A DNA stretch of 64,000 nt from Salmonella enterica subsp. enterica serovar Typhimurium str. LT2 (GTDB taxonomy: Bacteria; Pseudomonadota; Gammaproteobacteria; Enterobacterales; Enterobacteriaceae). Shown here in pieces: positions 38,001 to 45,200 of this stretch; positions within the stretch are counted from its first letter, which is position 1, and each line of letters opens with the position of its first letter. The position numbers and the translations under genes were made by a program. The notes under the pieces were generated by a model. The model made no database searches and was not told where the DNA came from. It saw nothing but the letters and a program-made list of their open reading frames with translations. The stretch covers positions 4,712,001-4,776,000 of the forward strand of contig NC_003197.2 in NCBI RefSeq assembly GCF_000006945.2. The letters are read 5' to 3'.

Positions 38001-38644
38001 TCTGCCATTTCATCGCTGATGAAATAGTAGGAATCGCGCTCTTTTTCCCAGCTTGAGTCAGTGATAGTGGCGAATGCGGTCTTAAACGCGTCGTATTGGC
38101 CGCGTTTAGCCAGCTCACGCTCCAGATGGGCGATGTGCGGAAAATCAGCACAGTAGCCAACCCGTTCGTTAAATACCTTCAGGAAGACTTTAAGGATGGC
38201 GTCTTCTTTGTCATCGACGTTAGCACGAGAATCAATATTGAACAGAATCACTTCCGTCGGATGATGGACCGCTTTGTTGATATCAGCGAGGAACAGAGCA
38301 TCTTTGATTTTGTCTTCAAAGAAGGAGTAAGCATGACGTTCTGTACCGTTATGGCTGACTTTGCGGTTAGACAACAGATACGACAGAATCTTGATAAAGT
38401 GTGATTTACCTGAGCCAAAGAACCCTGACACCCATACGCCAATTTTGTTTTCCATGCGTATGCGATCCGGACCGGTTGCCGGAACATAAGATTCAAAGAA
38501 GTGGCGAAGATGCCCTTCCAGTTCCCGGGTGATGACGTATTCATCAAGCTCAATCCAGGCACTGGCATCGTCCGTCTGTTCGGCTTTCACAACGCCATTA
38601 ATATTTCGGTCCAGACGTTTCTCAAAGATCTGTTCAATATTCAT
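35003..38644 (-). CDS. brxC: BREX ATPase BrxC
   Basis: 1213 residues, a large P-loop protein essential for BREX. Walker A is SGFFGSGKSHF (~73-83), and the Walker B-like ILFMVDEVGQFIGKN lies near 260. The C-terminal ~250 residues are predicted coiled coil (ERIDARIEESRQRLQEAHAT..., KKINQWIDELRKKQEAQLRA), ending in a conserved helical tail. It lies between brxB (11-bp gap) and pglX (45-bp gap). Confidence 0.95.
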   Translation of the reverse strand: MNIEQIFEKRLDRNINGVVKAEQTDDASAWIELDEYVITRELEGHLRHFFESYVPATGPDRIRMENKIGVWVSGFFGSGKSHFIKILSYLLSNRKVSHNGTERHAYSFFEDKIKDALFLADINKAVHHPTEVILFNIDSRANVDDKEDAILKVFLKVFNERVGYCADFPHIAHLERELAKRGQYDAFKTAFATITDSSWEKERDSYYFISDEMAEALSQATGQSVDASRQWVEQLDKNFPLDINNFCQWVKEWLDENGKNILFMVDEVGQFIGKNTQMMLKLQTITENLGVICGGRAWVIVTSQADINAAIGGMSSRDGQDFSKIQGRFSTRLQLSSSNTSEVIQKRLLVKTDAAKPALAKVWQEKGDILRNQLAFDPTTTASLRPYTSEEEFIDNYPFVPWHYQILQKVFESIRTKGAAGKQLAMGERSQLEAFQTAAQQISPQGLDSLVPFWRFYAAIESFLEPAVSRTITQACQNGILDEFDGNLLKTLFLIRYVDVLKSTLDNLVTLSIDKIDTDKVELRRRVEKSLNKLEREMLIARVEDKYVFLTNEEKEIENEIRNVEVDFSAINKKLASIIFDDILKNRKYRYPANKQDFDISRFLNGHPLDGAMLNDLVVKILTPKDPTYDFYDNDAACRPYTSEGDGCILIRLPADARTWTDIDLVVQTEKFLRDNAGQRPEQASLLSEKARENSVREKMLRVQLESLIAEADVWAIGERLPKKSSTPSSIVDEACRYVIENTFAKLKMLRPFNGDIAREIHALLTVENDAELDLGELEESNPDAMREVETWVSMNIEFNKPVYLRDILNHFARRPYGWPEEEVKLLVARLARKGKFSFSQQNNNIERKQVWELFNNSRRHSELRLHKIRRHDESQIRKAAQTMAEIAQQPFSEREEPALVEHIRQVFNDWKQELNVFKAKAEGGNNPGKDEIESGLRLLNSILSEKEDFALIEKVTSQVNELLDFSEDRENLVDFYRKQFATWQKLGAALNGSFKSNRSALEKDAVAVKALGELENIWQMPEPYKHLNRITPLIEQVQNVNHQLVEQHRQHALERIDARIEESRQRLQEAHATSELQNSVLLPMQKARKRAEVSQSIPEILAEQQETMALQTDAEKKINQWIDELRKKQEAQLRAANEAKRAAESQQTYVVVEKPVIQPVPKKTHLVNVASEMRKATGGEVLETAEQVEKALDTLRTSLLAAIEAGDRIRLQ

Positions 38645-38655
38645 TGCTGTGCTCT

Positions 38656-39258
38656 TTAACGAGGATTCAATGTCGCCGCAGGCCCGCTTTCGGGTACCAG
38701 CCTGAAGGCGCGATAATAATTTCGGGAATCAATGCCCGCCAATGGGGAGAGATCGTGTCCGCTATAGGTTCCCGGATAAAACATCAGCAGGGGGGTAAAA
38801 CCCATCACGTCCTGCAAGGCGCTCATCAGCTCATGGCCACGAACCAGCGGCCAGGCGTTACCCATTCCTGTCAGAATGACAAACTCTTGATTCTGAAGAT
38901 CGACTTTTTTTGCTATGTAATCCGCGATCTTTTTCTGATTCAATAAGCCAACGAGTTGTTTTTTCAGCGCTTCGGTACCGACTTTCACTTCCTGCTGACA
39001 GACGCGGTCAAATAACCCACGTTCAGTGAGCATGTCGACGATGATCTGAAAGATGTTGAGGTGCGCGAACTTGTGGTCCTTTTCCAGATTACGCAACAGA
39101 TACTTCAGGTGTTCACGCACCTGCAGCTCATTCTGAGCAGGATAATCAAAAATCCAGAACCCAATCTCATTACCGGAGCCGTTGTTTTTGAGAAAGCGCT
39201 CTTCGCTAATGCGGCTCTGAACCTGTGACAGGCGGTATTCAAGCACGGGATCGATCAC
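38656..39258 (-). CDS. brxB: BREX protein BrxB (DUF1788)
   Basis: 200 residues, the DUF1788 family size, with typical segments EIGFWIFDYPAQNELQVREHL, GVG-like VILTGMGNAWPLVRGHELM and LLMFYPGTYSGHDL. It is required for BREX with no known enzymatic activity. Its start overlaps the brxA stop by 4 bp, and brxC follows after 11 bp. Confidence 0.92.
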   Translation of the reverse strand: MIDPVLEYRLSQVQSRISEERFLKNNGSGNEIGFWIFDYPAQNELQVREHLKYLLRNLEKDHKFAHLNIFQIIVDMLTERGLFDRVCQQEVKVGTEALKKQLVGLLNQKKIADYIAKKVDLQNQEFVILTGMGNAWPLVRGHELMSALQDVMGFTPLLMFYPGTYSGHDLSPLAGIDSRNYYRAFRLVPESGPAATLNPR

Positions 39259-39863
39259 CGTTGTCCCTCCAGAATAGAAACTAATTCTTGTTGTCCAAGG
39301 CGCTGCAAGGTCGCCTGAGTTTCTGGTAAAAGAAAGACCGACTGGAGATTACGCCGACGAGGTGTATCCAGATAACCAGCTTCAGCCAGTGCTTTGATCA
39401 AGTTGTTACCCATTTTTTTGATGGATGAATCTGAGTAACTGGTGAGTACGGGCTGCTGACGAAGATGGTTAGCCACAAACTCATCCCAGCTATCCATAGG
39501 GAGCTTTTCTTTAAATTGTCTGCACAGGTCGTTCACCACTTCAGCCAGGAAGTCTTTAACAACCGGTGAATGGAGGATCAGAGCGACGAACAGCAATTGC
39601 TGACGCTCGCGCTCGCTCCCTTCAGCAATAAGCGACCACGCCACTTTATCAAGCGTATTCAGGCGTAGTTTTATCGTTGTAGCATAGCGCTTCGCCGTAT
39701 TGGCAGAGGAAGCCTGGAGAATGTTATGACCCACGATCTGCTCTTGCCAGGTTTGTTCATTGGGAGCGGTAAGCATGAGCTCAGCGATGATTCGACTTTC
39801 CCTGCTCATCAGCGGCCCGCCTAGCAGGTCTCCAATCCATGCCTTGTCGTTTTTCATCGTCAT
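39255..39863 (-). CDS. brxA: BREX protein BrxA (DUF1819)
   Basis: 202 residues from the ATG at 39863, chosen because GAGG lies 6 nt upstream and the product then has the DUF1819 length; the frame itself is open to 39953. BrxA is a small helical DNA-binding protein, first gene of type I BREX operons (segments SRESRIIAELMLTAPNEQ, SSIKKMGNNLIKALAEAGYL). The operon promoter should lie in 39864-40049. No WYL-type brxR regulator is adjacent; the neighbour is a short unrelated frame. Confidence 0.93.
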   Translation of the reverse strand: MTMKNDKAWIGDLLGGPLMSRESRIIAELMLTAPNEQTWQEQIVGHNILQASSANTAKRYATTIKLRLNTLDKVAWSLIAEGSERERQQLLFVALILHSPVVKDFLAEVVNDLCRQFKEKLPMDSWDEFVANHLRQQPVLTSYSDSSIKKMGNNLIKALAEAGYLDTPRRRNLQSVFLLPETQATLQRLGQQELVSILEGQR

Positions 39864-40049
39864 ATCTACCCTCTGAAGACTGCTATGCAGCTCGCAAAAA
39901 AACAAACGATGATTGTAATGGGGGAAGGGGCGGGATGCCATGAGAAAAGGCAATTTGTGAGATGAAAGCCATTACGGAGACCGGTATTTATCCATCCCTT
40001 TGAAAAAATGATTTTTACAGTTTGTTCATTGAGTTACTGATTTGACAGA

Positions 40050-40364
40050 TTATTCGGAACGGTAAGTCATATAAATCTTTTGTACTTCGGGGTCATCCAG
40101 GCTTTCATAAGAGATGTTCTTTTTATCTAAACCATCCAGCCCCTTGATCCCGCCAATAATAGCCAGCCAGGCACTCCGGTCTGTGATGCTCACAACGAAT
40201 GGTTCCAGGTAACGATCAAGGTGCTTTTTGGATGGTTCTCCGATTTCGTCGCTGAGTGCCTTCAAATAGTAGGTAATCGGCCACGGTTCTCGCACTATGG
40301 TCTGTAGCGCGCTGGTGGAGTCACACCTGTAGTCAAGTGACGCGTAGAGCGCCAGATGAACCAT
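40050..40364 (-). CDS. Hypothetical 104-aa protein
   Basis: Unrecognised. The ATG at 40364 has no clear ribosome site. The frame extends 6 more codons upstream to a stop, giving a hydrophobic start (ILLALVMVHLALYASLDYRC) that could be a lipoprotein-like or membrane leader. The rest is soluble-looking (PITYYLKALSDEIGEPSKKHLDRYLEPF, AWLAIIGGIKGLDGLDKK). It lies between brxA and the yeeN-like gene on the same strand. It may be a real small secreted protein or the tail of a decayed gene. Confidence 0.45.
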   Translation of the reverse strand: MVHLALYASLDYRCDSTSALQTIVREPWPITYYLKALSDEIGEPSKKHLDRYLEPFVVSITDRSAWLAIIGGIKGLDGLDKKNISYESLDDPEVQKIYMTYRSE

Positions 40365-40635
40365 TACGAGCGCAAGCAGAATTTATAAGGGCGGTGCCTT
40401 AAAGAGCACAGGGAGATTGTAAGTAGCCCGATATTGCTGGCTTTTGCTTAGCTTGCTGACGGGATTCGTCGTATGAAACATGAAAATTACCTCATGTTTT
40501 ATATAAGGATTCGACACTATATCAAAACCGGTAACTCTCAATCTTTCAAAGCTATGTGTCAGATCAGGTCGTGATAAGACACATAAATTTAAAGATCTAT
40601 ATATCTGGCCAGATAGACTTTTTTATAACAGCTTT
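40365..40635. other. Gap without a supported gene
   Basis: Contains a modest hairpin AAACATGA / TCATGTTT (40476-40499) followed by AT-rich sequence. No frame with a credible start was seen. Confidence 0.4.
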
Positions 40636-40680
40636 ATAAATTAAACAAATCTGCCATAGAGACAGATTTGTTTAATTTAT
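40636..40680. terminator. Long perfect hairpin downstream of yeeN-like gene
   Basis: 18-bp perfect stem ATAAATTAAACAAATCTG / CAGATTTGTTTAATTTAT with a 9-nt loop, starting 2 bp after the stop codon. The AT-rich stem ends give T-rich exits on both strands, so it could act bidirectionally. Confidence 0.75.
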
Positions 40681-40682
40681 AA

Positions 40683-41399
40683 TTAGAGGTTTGCAACGTT
40701 ATGATATACTTTTTGCACATCATCATCATCTTCAAGGGCATCAACAAGTCCTTCAAAGATTTCTAAATCTTCTGGTGAAAGTTCAACTTCTGATTGAGCA
40801 ATCATTTCTAATTCTGTTGTTGAAAATTCAGAAATTCCAGCTGCTTTTAGCGCTGCGATTCCTTTATGCAGGTCTGTAGCTTCAGTATAAATAACGATGT
40901 TTCCTTCTTCTTCGGTTACATCACGAACATCAACTTCAGCATCAAGCAAAATTTCAAAAATATGGTCAGGGTCTGTTCCTTTAAATACAATCACTCCAGT
41001 ATTGTCAAACATATAGCTGACAGCACCTGCCGCTCCGATATTCCCGCCTTTTTTATTAAAAATTGTGCGGATATTAGCAATCGTACGGTTAACATTAGAC
41101 GTCAACGTTTCAGCGATAACCATTGAACCATTGGGTCCAAAGCCTTCATAACGCCCTTGCACGAACGTTTCATCTCCGCCACCTTTGGCTTTATCAATAG
41201 CTTTATCAATAACATGTTTTGGAACCTGTGCTTGTTTCGCACGTTCAATAACGAATTTTAAAGCTGAGTTTGATTCCGGGTCTGGTTCACCTTGTTTAGC
41301 AGCAGCATAGATTTCTACACCAAATTTTGCATATACTTTAGACGTTGCACCGTCTTTAGCTGTTTTCTTAGCAACAATATTTGCCCATTTACGTCCCAC
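40683..41399 (-). CDS. yeeN: YebC/PmpR-family protein, YeeN type
   Basis: 238 residues from a GTG start (VGRKWANIVAKKTAKDG...), chosen because GAGGAG lies 9 nt upstream; an ATG three codons earlier abuts that ribosome site. The sequence closely matches E. coli YeeN, a YebC/TACO1-family paralog. YebC proteins were annotated as transcription regulators, and recent work links the family to ribosome rescue at difficult motifs. Base composition is lower in G+C than neighbours, and the protein is of a subtype common in Firmicutes. Signs of transfer and its place in the island suggest a mobile history. Confidence 0.88.
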   Translation of the reverse strand: MGRKWANIVAKKTAKDGATSKVYAKFGVEIYAAAKQGEPDPESNSALKFVIERAKQAQVPKHVIDKAIDKAKGGGDETFVQGRYEGFGPNGSMVIAETLTSNVNRTIANIRTIFNKKGGNIGAAGAVSYMFDNTGVIVFKGTDPDHIFEILLDAEVDVRDVTEEEGNIVIYTEATDLHKGIAALKAAGISEFSTTELEMIAQSEVELSPEDLEIFEGLVDALEDDDDVQKVYHNVANL

Positions 41400-41535
41400 T
41401 GGAAACATCTCCTCAAAAAATTATTTACATTAATGGCAGGTTAATAACCTGCATGTTTTTCTGCCGTATTATATCATAATATATAAATTCTCGTCTATGA
41501 GAAATAAAAACATCCAGCTTTTACGGGGGGTTACT

Positions 41536-41628
41536 TTGATTTTAACAATGGCTAATATGGTGGGTAAGCCATTTTTTAATTTTCTTCTGGTTCTTTTTTT
41601 ATTTTTAATAATTGAATTGCAGCAATAA
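41536..41628 (+). CDS. Possible small hydrophobic peptide
   Basis: A TTG (41536) five nt after GGGGGG, or an in-frame ATG at 41548, opens a frame of 26-30 residues with one membrane-like segment (FFNFLLVLFLFLIIELQQ). It is no known family I can name; type I toxins have similar size and shape. It lies in the otherwise empty 41400-41720 gap upstream of the yeeN-like gene. Confidence 0.2.
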   Translation: MILTMANMVGKPFFNFLLVLFLFLIIELQQ

Positions 41629-41720
41629 CGTCTTATTGATGGTGGTGTCGCTCATCAGGTGAGGTGGAACGCTTGCACGTCTTGCGACATATTGTGGCAG
41701 AAACTTAATGGCGAAATTAA

Positions 41721-41865
41721 GAGCCTATCCCATTAGGGCTATTTTACTTGCCATTTTGGACCTGGGCAGTGCTCAAAATCCTCACGTACTACGTGTACGC
41801 TCCGGTTTTTGTGCGCTGTCCGTGTCCAAACTGGCTGCGCCAATAACGCCTGGTGGGATAGTCTC
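41721..41865. mobile_element. MITE-like repeat with terminal inverted repeats
   Basis: 145 bp bounded by GAGCCTATCCCATTAGG on the left and the complement of GAGACTATCCCACCAGG on the right (14 of 17 match), with TAA on each side as a possible target duplication. The interior contains no coding sequence I trust; the 63-aa frame through it is a by-product. It lies between the yeeN-like gene and the methyltransferase fusion. Its body (ttttggacctgggcagtgct) feels like a dispersed enterobacterial repeat, but I cannot name it. Confidence 0.6.
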
Positions 41866-41958
41866 TAAGGCGATATATTCCCGCCTTGAGCCGTGTTAAT
41901 TTGTTGGATACTTTTAAATGGAGGTATACCTCTTGTAGGCTATACCTCCTGCTTCACG

Positions 41959-43584
41959 TTATCGCGCGATTAACGCAAATACGCCCCAGCCAAAGTATTC
42001 TCGCGTCCAGGTGACGTGACGTTTGGGGGCTACCGTCAGTTCTGTTCGAACCTCTTGCGCAAACTCATCGTCAGGGTTTTCCTCCAGCCAGCGGCGCATG
42101 GTCATCCACTTCGCGGCTTCATATCTGTCCCAGCCTTGCGGGTCCGCCAGCACCATTTCCACTACGTCATAGCCGAGTTGGTCAAAAAAGGCGACCAGCT
42201 CGGGCAGGGGACGGAAATCGGCGACGGATGAGACGCCACAGGCGTGGGCGATCTCTTCCGTTGCGGGGATCCGACGCCAGTACGGTTCACCGATGAGAAT
42301 GATCCCGCCAGGTTTGAGGCTTTTGGCCAGCAGATCTATTGTCCCCGCGACACCGCCCGCAATCCAGGTAGCGCCTACGCAGGCCGCCACGTCATATTTT
42401 TCCTCATCAATATAACCGGCCGCGTCGTTATGAATAAAATGTACATATTCACTGACGCCGAGCTCTTCTGCACGTTGTTTTGCCTGTGTGGTGAAGAGCG
42501 GGCTTATGTCAATGCCAGTACCTGTAACACCGTAATCGCGAGCCCAGGTGCAGAGCATCTCACCCGAACCGCTACCGAGATCGAGAATCCGCATGCCTGG
42601 TTTCATGCGTAACGCATGGCCCAGCGTGGCGTACTTTTCCGCTGTAAACGGATTATGGATACGGTGTTCGCTTTCGCTAATGGTAAAAATACGTGGGATA
42701 TCCATTGGGTTATTCCTTTTACTGAGGGCAATACCCTCAGAAGTGGATACTTTTTCAACCAGCAGCGCAAACAGCTTGCCTGCAAAAGTCTCGCCGACCG
42801 GCCAGGTGTGACTGTCCGGGCGCTGCAACACAGTGAAGCCAGCATCACCAAGCAGGCTGATATATTCATCATCGCGCCAGGCCTTCATTTGACTGCCGAA
42901 ACGGGTGGTACAGCCGTTTTCCGCTATCGCCCAGAACTGCGTTGAGCTGGTTTGGGCCTCTTCATCCCAGGCATTTTCCGTTAACAGCAGATGAGGCTCG
43001 GCAAGAAACAGGCCGTGCGGACAACGCTGCCAGCCTGGCTGCGCCATGCCCTGGCGTTTAACTTCATCGAAGGTATGCACTTCAACAAGCAGTTTGCCAT
43101 CGGGTTTCAACCACTGAGCGCAATGACTGATGAGGCTTTGCGCATCAGCAGCGCTAAAGACATTCAGTTCCCCAAACGTCATCATAATGAAATCAAAAGG
43201 TTCCGTGGGGTGGTATGTACGAATATCCTGCTGAATGTAGTCAATATTCAGGTTTGCGGCTTGCGCCTGCTGGCGAGCCCATGTGATGGATGCCGGAGAG
43301 AAATCTACGCCTGTGCAGTGAAACCCACGCTCCGCTAACAGGCGGGTATAAAAACCGGGGCCACAGCCGAGATCCAGAATGCGGGCGCCAGCGGGTAACT
43401 GACGGGTAATCCATGTTACCTGTTGCTCAATCACGGTTAGCCGGCGGCTGGCCCAGTCGTGGTCCTGCGACAGATGATTTTCCAGCATGCGTTGGCTGAA
43501 GGCTGGCTCGTCCCAGGGGATTTTGCCTTCATCGGGTAATAGCCGAATGCGATGCGTTGCAAAAATAACGGCGCTGATATCCAT
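41959..43584 (-). CDS. Fused tandem SAM methyltransferase (novel N-domain + YjhP)
   Basis: 541 residues from the third of three consecutive ATGs, which has AAGGAG 6 nt upstream. Two complete class I methyltransferase folds: SAM motif DLGCGPG (71-77) in the N-domain and DLGSGSGEM (~335-343) in the C-domain. Residues 294-541 match E. coli YjhP (248 aa) from its own initiator Met; that ATG (42705) keeps an AAGGA site 8 nt upstream, so a separate YjhP may also be made. It lies 10 bp after topAI, where E. coli has the antitoxin gene yjhQ then yjhP. The N-domain is not a GNAT, so YjhQ is missing here. Substrates unknown. Confidence 0.85.
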   Translation of the reverse strand: MDISAVIFATHRIRLLPDEGKIPWDEPAFSQRMLENHLSQDHDWASRRLTVIEQQVTWITRQLPAGARILDLGCGPGFYTRLLAERGFHCTGVDFSPASITWARQQAQAANLNIDYIQQDIRTYHPTEPFDFIMMTFGELNVFSAADAQSLISHCAQWLKPDGKLLVEVHTFDEVKRQGMAQPGWQRCPHGLFLAEPHLLLTENAWDEEAQTSSTQFWAIAENGCTTRFGSQMKAWRDDEYISLLGDAGFTVLQRPDSHTWPVGETFAGKLFALLVEKVSTSEGIALSKRNNPMDIPRIFTISESEHRIHNPFTAEKYATLGHALRMKPGMRILDLGSGSGEMLCTWARDYGVTGTGIDISPLFTTQAKQRAEELGVSEYVHFIHNDAAGYIDEEKYDVAACVGATWIAGGVAGTIDLLAKSLKPGGIILIGEPYWRRIPATEEIAHACGVSSVADFRPLPELVAFFDQLGYDVVEMVLADPQGWDRYEAAKWMTMRRWLEENPDDEFAQEVRTELTVAPKRHVTWTREYFGWGVFALIAR

Positions 43585-43594
43585 CATCATCTCC

Positions 43595-43852
43595 TTAGCG
43601 ATTGTCAGGCTGGGCGCGAACGTTGTTCAGCCCGGTTGTATTAATGCGGTAGGGCTGACCGTTAACGGATTTGATCAGCTTTTTGGTTTTGAGTTTTTTG
43701 AATACAGCGAGCGTGCAATCGGCGAGCAACAGCCCTTCGCGGCTATAGCACTCAACGGCGGTGACGCGGCCTGACGCATCGCGGATGTGCGTAATGCGTC
43801 CGCCTTTGGCGAGAACGTGTAAGGTACGTTGTTCCTGACGGGATAAATTCAT
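43595..43852 (-). CDS. topAI: TopAI (YjhX) toxin, topoisomerase I inhibitor
   Basis: 85 residues, nearly the E. coli YjhX sequence ([18 protein letters not shown] ... [13 protein letters not shown]). In E. coli this protein binds topoisomerase I and blocks replication and transcription; YjhQ is its antitoxin, and the operon is controlled by a leader that senses ribosome-targeting antibiotics. Here the toxin gene is intact but followed by a methyltransferase instead of yjhQ. A strong inverted repeat lies 76-118 bp upstream. Confidence 0.9.
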
Positions 43853-43873
43853 ACTGAAGAACCTGTTTAATCA

Positions 43874-43927
43874 TCATAGGCTAAACGTGCAAACACACTG
43901 CGGTGTCCGCATTCGATTTCGGCGCAT
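43874..43927 (-). CDS. Possible 17-aa leader peptide of topAI
   Basis: Short frame MRRNRMRTPQCVCTFSL ending 21 nt before the topAI start, beginning just after the upstream inverted repeat. The E. coli topAI leader has a regulatory peptide gene (toiL), so a leader frame is expected. No clear ribosome site is visible, so this candidate is weak. Confidence 0.25.
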   Translation of the reverse strand: MRRNRMRTPQCVCTFSL

Positions 43928-43970
43928 TGATAATCAGTCCGGCCTGAAAAGGTCGGGTAACTGATTATCA
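43928..43970. promoter_or_regulatory. Inverted repeat in the topAI 5' region
   Basis: TGATAATCAGT / ACTGATTATCA perfect 11-bp arms enclosing a second, GC-rich pair CCGGCC / GGTCGG. It could be an operator for a toxin-antitoxin regulator or an RNA switch in the topAI leader. The rest of the topAI-DUF1062 gap (43971-44340) is AT-rich, with one unconvincing minus-strand frame. Confidence 0.5.
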
Positions 43971-44340
43971 GATGATGACATTCTCCAGCATCAAAGCCTC
44001 GGGTTGAGTTGAAAGGTATTTACGTCGTGAATGATAACACCTGATTTCTGTAAGTGAATAACCGGGAGTGAAAAGTGTGATCTCAAAGGGAGGCTCATGA
44101 CGTTTAGCGTATCAGATGAATAGCTCCCGCAATTACCATAATGAATATTGATTAAACTCATATACCCGATAATGACCGCTTTGATAGTCTCGGCGTATCT
44201 TTTTAGCCATTGACAGGGTTGTTGCGTTGGAAATCTTTTTTTAACCAACTGAAAAATATCACTTAAATATTTTTCATACATAAACATTTATGGTCCGCTG
44301 AGTTCGGATCCGGTTTTGTATGGGTTAAAAAAGGTACGTT

Positions 44341-44949
44341 ATGAAAGTCATATGGACTGTCACTCCTGTGGGGTATCAGCGCATAGCGAAACGTTGCCCT
44401 TCATGCAGCGTAAAACGGGACTTCACGCCTTCTGGGGCATTTCGGGTTAATTCGCAAAAGAAGGTACTCGATGTCTGGAGTATCTATAAATGCACACACT
44501 GCGATTACACCTGGAATATCTCCCTGTTCTCACGCCTACCAGTCAGCAAAATTAACCGCGATCTTTATTGCCGGCTGATGGCGAATGATGCTGCCACGGT
44601 GCAATATTTTGCTTATGACAACGCGATCCTGAAGCGAAACAATGCTGAATTATCGGGGCAGCCTGATTTTCACATTCAGGAACGGTGGCTGGTCAGTATC
44701 GCCTCCCACAAGCAGGTCAGTGTTAGCGTCAGGATTTCCCGTTCTTTTCAGGTCAGCCTGCTGTCGATTTTGAAGAAGCAACTCCTGCTAAGCGCAGCCG
44801 AAATCAAGAGACGGATTGAAACAGGGCAAATAAGTGGCGTCACGATGAAAATGCTTAAATCGCGAAAACTGAAGAATGCGAAATATGATTTGCAGCTCTC
44901 AGTTGAAACACTGTATGACCGGCGAAGGATTGTTCTGACCTGTCGATAA
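44341..44949 (+). CDS. Zinc-ribbon DUF1062-family protein
   Basis: 202 residues. Two CxxC pairs, C19-x2-C22 (RCPSC) and C51-x2-C54 (KCTHC), form a zinc ribbon followed by YTWNISLFSR. The C-terminal half is basic (LLSAAEIKRRIETGQISG, KSRKLKNAKY). The pattern fits DUF1062, a family of unknown role. The ribosome site is AAAAGGTACGTT before ATG. It is the first of four rightward genes on the island's right arm. Confidence 0.7.
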   Translation: MKVIWTVTPVGYQRIAKRCPSCSVKRDFTPSGAFRVNSQKKVLDVWSIYKCTHCDYTWNISLFSRLPVSKINRDLYCRLMANDAATVQYFAYDNAILKRNNAELSGQPDFHIQERWLVSIASHKQVSVSVRISRSFQVSLLSILKKQLLLSAAEIKRRIETGQISGVTMKMLKSRKLKNAKYDLQLSVETLYDRRRIVLTCR

Positions 44950-44956
44950 AAATAAT

Positions 44957-45035
44957 AAGCTCACCTTACGTTTAAGTGTGCTGGTATGGCAACGACGCAA
45001 CGGAATGAAAGAAGGATTAAGGGACAGGTGAGCTT
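44957..45035. repeat. Inverted repeat flanking a 59-bp spacer
   Basis: AAGCTCACCT (44957-44966) and AGGTGAGCTT (45026-45035), perfect 10-bp arms just after the DUF1062 gene. It may be an mRNA 3' structure or a small non-autonomous repeat. Confidence 0.35.
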
Positions 45036-45200
45036 TAGTTGAATAACGCTTGTCTGTGGCATTCAGTGAAGGCTGAATGCCATGGATAATCCAGATTTTC
45101 GCACCAGTGATGATATTGTATGGATTCTTTGCGCAAGCCAGCAGAATGACAAAGGGCGATGGGTTACAATTATCTGTAGAGTAAACAAAAGGAATATAAT

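Noticed and set aside
41708..41899. 63-codon frame across the MITE-like repeat
   Set aside because: It runs through both terminal inverted repeats and has no independent support.
41959..43584. N-terminal half of the methyltransferase fusion considered as YjhQ
   Set aside because: It carries DLGCGPG and other SAM-methyltransferase motifs, not the GNAT acetyl-CoA loop of YjhQ.
43991..44287. 98-codon minus-strand frame between topAI and the DUF1062 gene
   Set aside because: No ribosome site, no family and a low-complexity AT-rich setting; probably chance.
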